Assembly: GCA_002706605.1 (NCBI GenBank)
Contig: PALT01000033.1
Span: 186,001 to 250,000 of the forward strand
Length of the DNA stretch: 64,000 bases
Direction of reading: 5' to 3'
DNA from: Rhodovulum sp.
GTDB taxonomy: Bacteria; Pseudomonadota; Alphaproteobacteria; Rhodobacterales; Rhodobacteraceae
Part shown: one piece after another, positions 62,401 to 64,000 of the stretch
Layout of the letters: the number at the start of each line of letters is the position of its first letter
How positions within the stretch are numbered: position 1 is the first letter of the stretch
Made by a program: the position numbers and the translations under genes
The notes under the pieces: model-generated
The model's input: the letters and a program-made list of their open reading frames with translations, nothing else
What the model was told of the DNA's origin: nothing
Database searches by the model: none

Positions 62401-64000
62401 CCGCGAAACCGTGCAGATGGAGGCAGGCGAAAACCGCATTCCGTTGCAGATCGACGGGGATTGGGGCGCGGGGGCCTATGTCGGCGTGACCCTGTTCCGT
62501 GCGATGGATGCGGACAACGAACTGGAACCCGCGCGGGCCATGGGCATCGCCTATGCGCCGATTTCCCCCGCGGATCGCCGCTTGGACGTCAGTGTCTCGA
62601 CGGTCGGCGACGTCACCCCGCGTGCGCCGATGACTACCACGGTCAGCATCGCCAACCTGCCCGCGAACGAACCGGCCTATGTCACCCTTGCCGCCGTGGA
62701 TGTGGGTATCCTGAACCTGACGAGGTTCGAGGCACCGGAACCCGACGCTTATTTCTTTGGTCAGCGCAAGCTGGGCCTTGGCATCCGCGATATCTATGGC
62801 CGCCTGATCGACACCTTTGGCGGCGCGGCGGGCATCACGCGTTCGGGCGGGGACGCCTCGGCGCAGATGCGTCTGCAATCGCCCCCTCCGACCGAGGATC
62901 TGGTCGCCTATTTCTCGGGACCCCTGCCGGTCGGTGCGGATGGAACGGTCAGCGCGACATTCGACATCCCCGCGTTCAACGGCACAGTGCGCCTGATGGC
63001 CATGGCGTGGAGCGCGGAGGGCGTGGGCCAAGCGACCACCGACGTCATTATCGCCGATCCCGTCGTCATGACGGCCAGCGTGCCGCGGTTCATGGCGCCG
63101 GGGGATGAGACGGTCATGCTGCTTGACCTGCAACGAACCGAGGCCTTGGCGGGCGACGTCGCCTTTGCGATGCGCACCAGTGACGGTTTGACCATCACCA
63201 CCCCCCTGCCGACCACAGTTGCCCTGCCGCAAACCGGCGCGGCGCATCTGCGCATTCCGCTGCGCGCGGGCGGGGTCGGGACGCATACGGTGAACCTGTC
63301 CCTGACGCTTGGCGACGGGACCGAATTGACCAAGGTTTTGACCATTCCGGTGAAGCGCAATGATCCCGAAACCACGCGCACCAACCGGTTCGATGTGGTG
63401 TCTGGCGCGTCCTTTAACCTGACCCAAGATGTATTTGACGGGTACGGCGCGGGCACGGCGCGGGCGACGCTGGCCTTTGGGCCGCTGGCGCGGTTCGACG
63501 CGCCCGGTTTGTTGCAGGGGCTGGATCGCTATCCCTATGGCTGTACCGAGCAGATCACCGCGCGGGCGTTGCCGTTGCTGTATTTCAACCAAGTGGCCGG
63601 CGCGATGGGTCTCGGCGGTGCGGATGAGTTGACTGACCGTTTGAACACCGCCGTGGCCGAGGTTCTGACGAACCAAGCGTCAAATGGCTCGTTCGGCCTG
63701 TGGTCGCCCGAGACGGGGGATTTGTGGCTGGATGCCTATGTCACCGATTTCCTGGGGCGGGCGCGGGCGAATGGTCTGACGGTCCCCGATCTGGCCTATA
63801 CCCAAGCGCTGGATAACCTGCGCAATCAGGTAAATTACGCCGCCGATTTCGAAAGTGGCGGGGACGGCATCGCCTATGCCCTGATGGTGCTGGCCCGTGA
63901 CGGGCGCGCGGCGATTGGCGATTTGCGCTATTATGCCGACGTCAAGGCGGATGCGTTTACCACACCCCTTGGCGCGGCCCAACTCGGCGCGGCCTTGGCG
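59450..64000 (+). CDS. Alpha-2-macroglobulin family protein with an N-terminal PAN domain (C-terminus beyond the window)
   Basis: The first 1517 codons are visible. A signal peptide ends at AMA (about residue 21). A PAN/apple-like domain with four cysteines covers about 45-85 (EGCRTACLNDAQCGAFTFN and SCFPKTA). A helical repeat-like segment runs to about 260. Macroglobulin beta domains follow, among them VFLTTDRGAYRAGETIYATA and EMSLDRDGYAIGDTAMLRVV. The thioester bond motif CTEQ is at C1365-Q1368 (YPYGCTEQITARALPLLYF), so the protease-trapping thioester is intact. There is no lipobox, unlike E. coli YfhM. A penicillin-binding protein 1C gene is the usual next neighbour and would be outside. 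Confidence 0.9.
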   Translation, partial: MFGLRSAVFAVLVGVSGMAMAQGADGPIPDKRITVTRDVDFPGGDLRSIFDTSFEGCRTACLNDAQCGAFTFNARSNSCFPKTAASDPEPYAGALSARVIATDAGVLTRATDRRADLSFLSDHDIAEATKLALSLGSTTFADGRTVGDLVLSARDLRAAGRRVDAMGALGAALTLTDSADLWAYYGEIAREEGTKGDYSARRYLDTALSAYINAYLRAETDAIRAAHLGGLAEMLELKGRGRAMIPALRLATDLSPREDLIADLNRAIGQYGFRVIETRVDNNATEPRICAVFSENLRPAGTDYATFVSTQTGGLAISAEDAQLCVNGVQHGERYHITLRAGLPGTSGEVLQKDVTLTQYVRDRDPVVRFPGRAYVLPATGSPSIPIVTVNTDRVDLRIRRVAERNLLRAVQDQYFGRPLSPWQEDSFAGTVAEDIWTGTGEVANSINAETTTRLPLEQALAGLPAGIYVLQASVPDTDPYDVAPATQWFVISDLGFSTLQGNDGLHVFARSLADTTPRAGVEVSVLSRSNRVLATDVTDADGYLNVPPGFLAGTGGAEPALIVLRDGESDISFMSLTDPAFDLSDRGVTGRAPPEPIDVFLTTDRGAYRAGETIYATALARDPAVVAQTDVPLTAILRRPDGVEYARVRSDGAALGGHVFDFDLLGGVPRGTWSVAIYADPDRPALARSTVLVEDFLPERFDFDLTYADSAVTVQADYLFGAPAVDLPVEGELTLTGTRSIDAYPGYQFGAYDAEVPRGTSYFGGAEQTDATGQAVIDAALPDIDLDGWPATVNLTLRLREGSGRPVERRLSQPVMTEGTKIGIKPLFDDVLPEGTEARFEVVTLGDGDTPVPRPVEWEMNRVQTRYQWYQLYGNWNWEPVTTRTRIASGTAITTDGRLSVAEPVEWGEYELVVSETEGDFTRSSVSFYAGWYGGGEAGDSPDRLEMSLDRDGYAIGDTAMLRVVPRYAGTALITVMDDHLIHRETVQMEAGENRIPLQIDGDWGAGAYVGVTLFRAMDADNELEPARAMGIAYAPISPADRRLDVSVSTVGDVTPRAPMTTTVSIANLPANEPAYVTLAAVDVGILNLTRFEAPEPDAYFFGQRKLGLGIRDIYGRLIDTFGGAAGITRSGGDASAQMRLQSPPPTEDLVAYFSGPLPVGADGTVSATFDIPAFNGTVRLMAMAWSAEGVGQATTDVIIADPVVMTASVPRFMAPGDETVMLLDLQRTEALAGDVAFAMRTSDGLTITTPLPTTVALPQTGAAHLRIPLRAGGVGTHTVNLSLTLGDGTELTKVLTIPVKRNDPETTRTNRFDVVSGASFNLTQDVFDGYGAGTARATLAFGPLARFDAPGLLQGLDRYPYGCTEQITARALPLLYFNQVAGAMGLGGADELTDRLNTAVAEVLTNQASNGSFGLWSPETGDLWLDAYVTDFLGRARANGLTVPDLAYTQALDNLRNQVNYAADFESGGDGIAYALMVLARDGRAAIGDLRYYADVKADAFTTPLGAAQLGAALA

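Overview
The window is a 64 kb stretch of chromosome from an alphaproteobacterium, most likely a member of the Rhodobacteraceae (Roseobacter group). This is inferred from several features: a petA-petB (cytochrome bc1) start with a twin-arginine Rieske protein; a serC leader RNA in front of serC-serA; an SOS box of the alphaproteobacterial GAAC-N7-GAAC type in front of an error-prone polymerase; a DUF1127 gene followed by hairpins with anti-Shine-Dalgarno loops; an IalB-family protein; and EnvC-CtpA-RppH gene order. The DNA is GC-rich, so most long genes have long open shadow frames on the other strand. I see no insertion sequence, prophage, CRISPR array, rRNA or integrase. No gap between genes exceeds about 300 bases.

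Layout. 1-5 kb: minus-strand petA/petB, a GST-like protein, mtaB and dapF, then tRNA-Lys and a CGNR zinc-finger regulator with a small partner gene. 5-12 kb: tRNA-Pro, an EamA transporter, and the leucine genes leuC, leuD and leuB, the last separated from the first two by a membrane protein and a phosphodiesterase-like secreted enzyme. 12-19 kb: a plus-strand run of mscS, rsfS, rlmH, gpmI, an EnvC-like factor, ctpA, rppH and a small secreted protein. 19-29 kb: an FAD oxidoreductase, a MarR-type regulator, SOS-controlled dnaE2 lacking its usual C-terminal domain, a lytic transglycosylase, RNase R and dapE. 29-33 kb: two overlapping Hint-domain genes and an ionotropic-glutamate-receptor-like protein. 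33-39 kb: dapD, a LOG-family protein, an amidoligase/class I amidotransferase pair, rlmN and ialB. 39-46 kb: an asparaginase, serB divergent from serC-serA, a phosphatase, the DUF1127/small-RNA locus and trhO. 46-54 kb: pncA-pncB, arfB, a queuosine-precursor transporter with a small transcript behind it, and an overlapping MFS/mepA/phytase-like trio. 54-64 kb: yggT, recQ, yaaA, a hybrid histidine kinase and the first 1517 codons of an alpha-2-macroglobulin.

The themes are amino-acid synthesis (leucine, lysine/diaminopimelate, serine), cell-wall turnover (EnvC-like, CtpA, lytic transglycosylase, MepA), RNA and translation quality control (RsfS, RlmH, RlmN, MtaB, TrhO, ArfB, RNase R, RppH) and DNA repair (DnaE2, RecQ). 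The most unusual items are the anti-Shine-Dalgarno hairpins behind DUF1127, a 26-bp element present twice at gene ends, the truncated SOS polymerase, the paired Hint proteins with a Cys-to-Ser change, the amidoligase pair, the self-overlapping promoter/operator of the CGNR regulator, and three small ORFs that are easy to miss. All functions are inferred from sequence alone; no database search was run.
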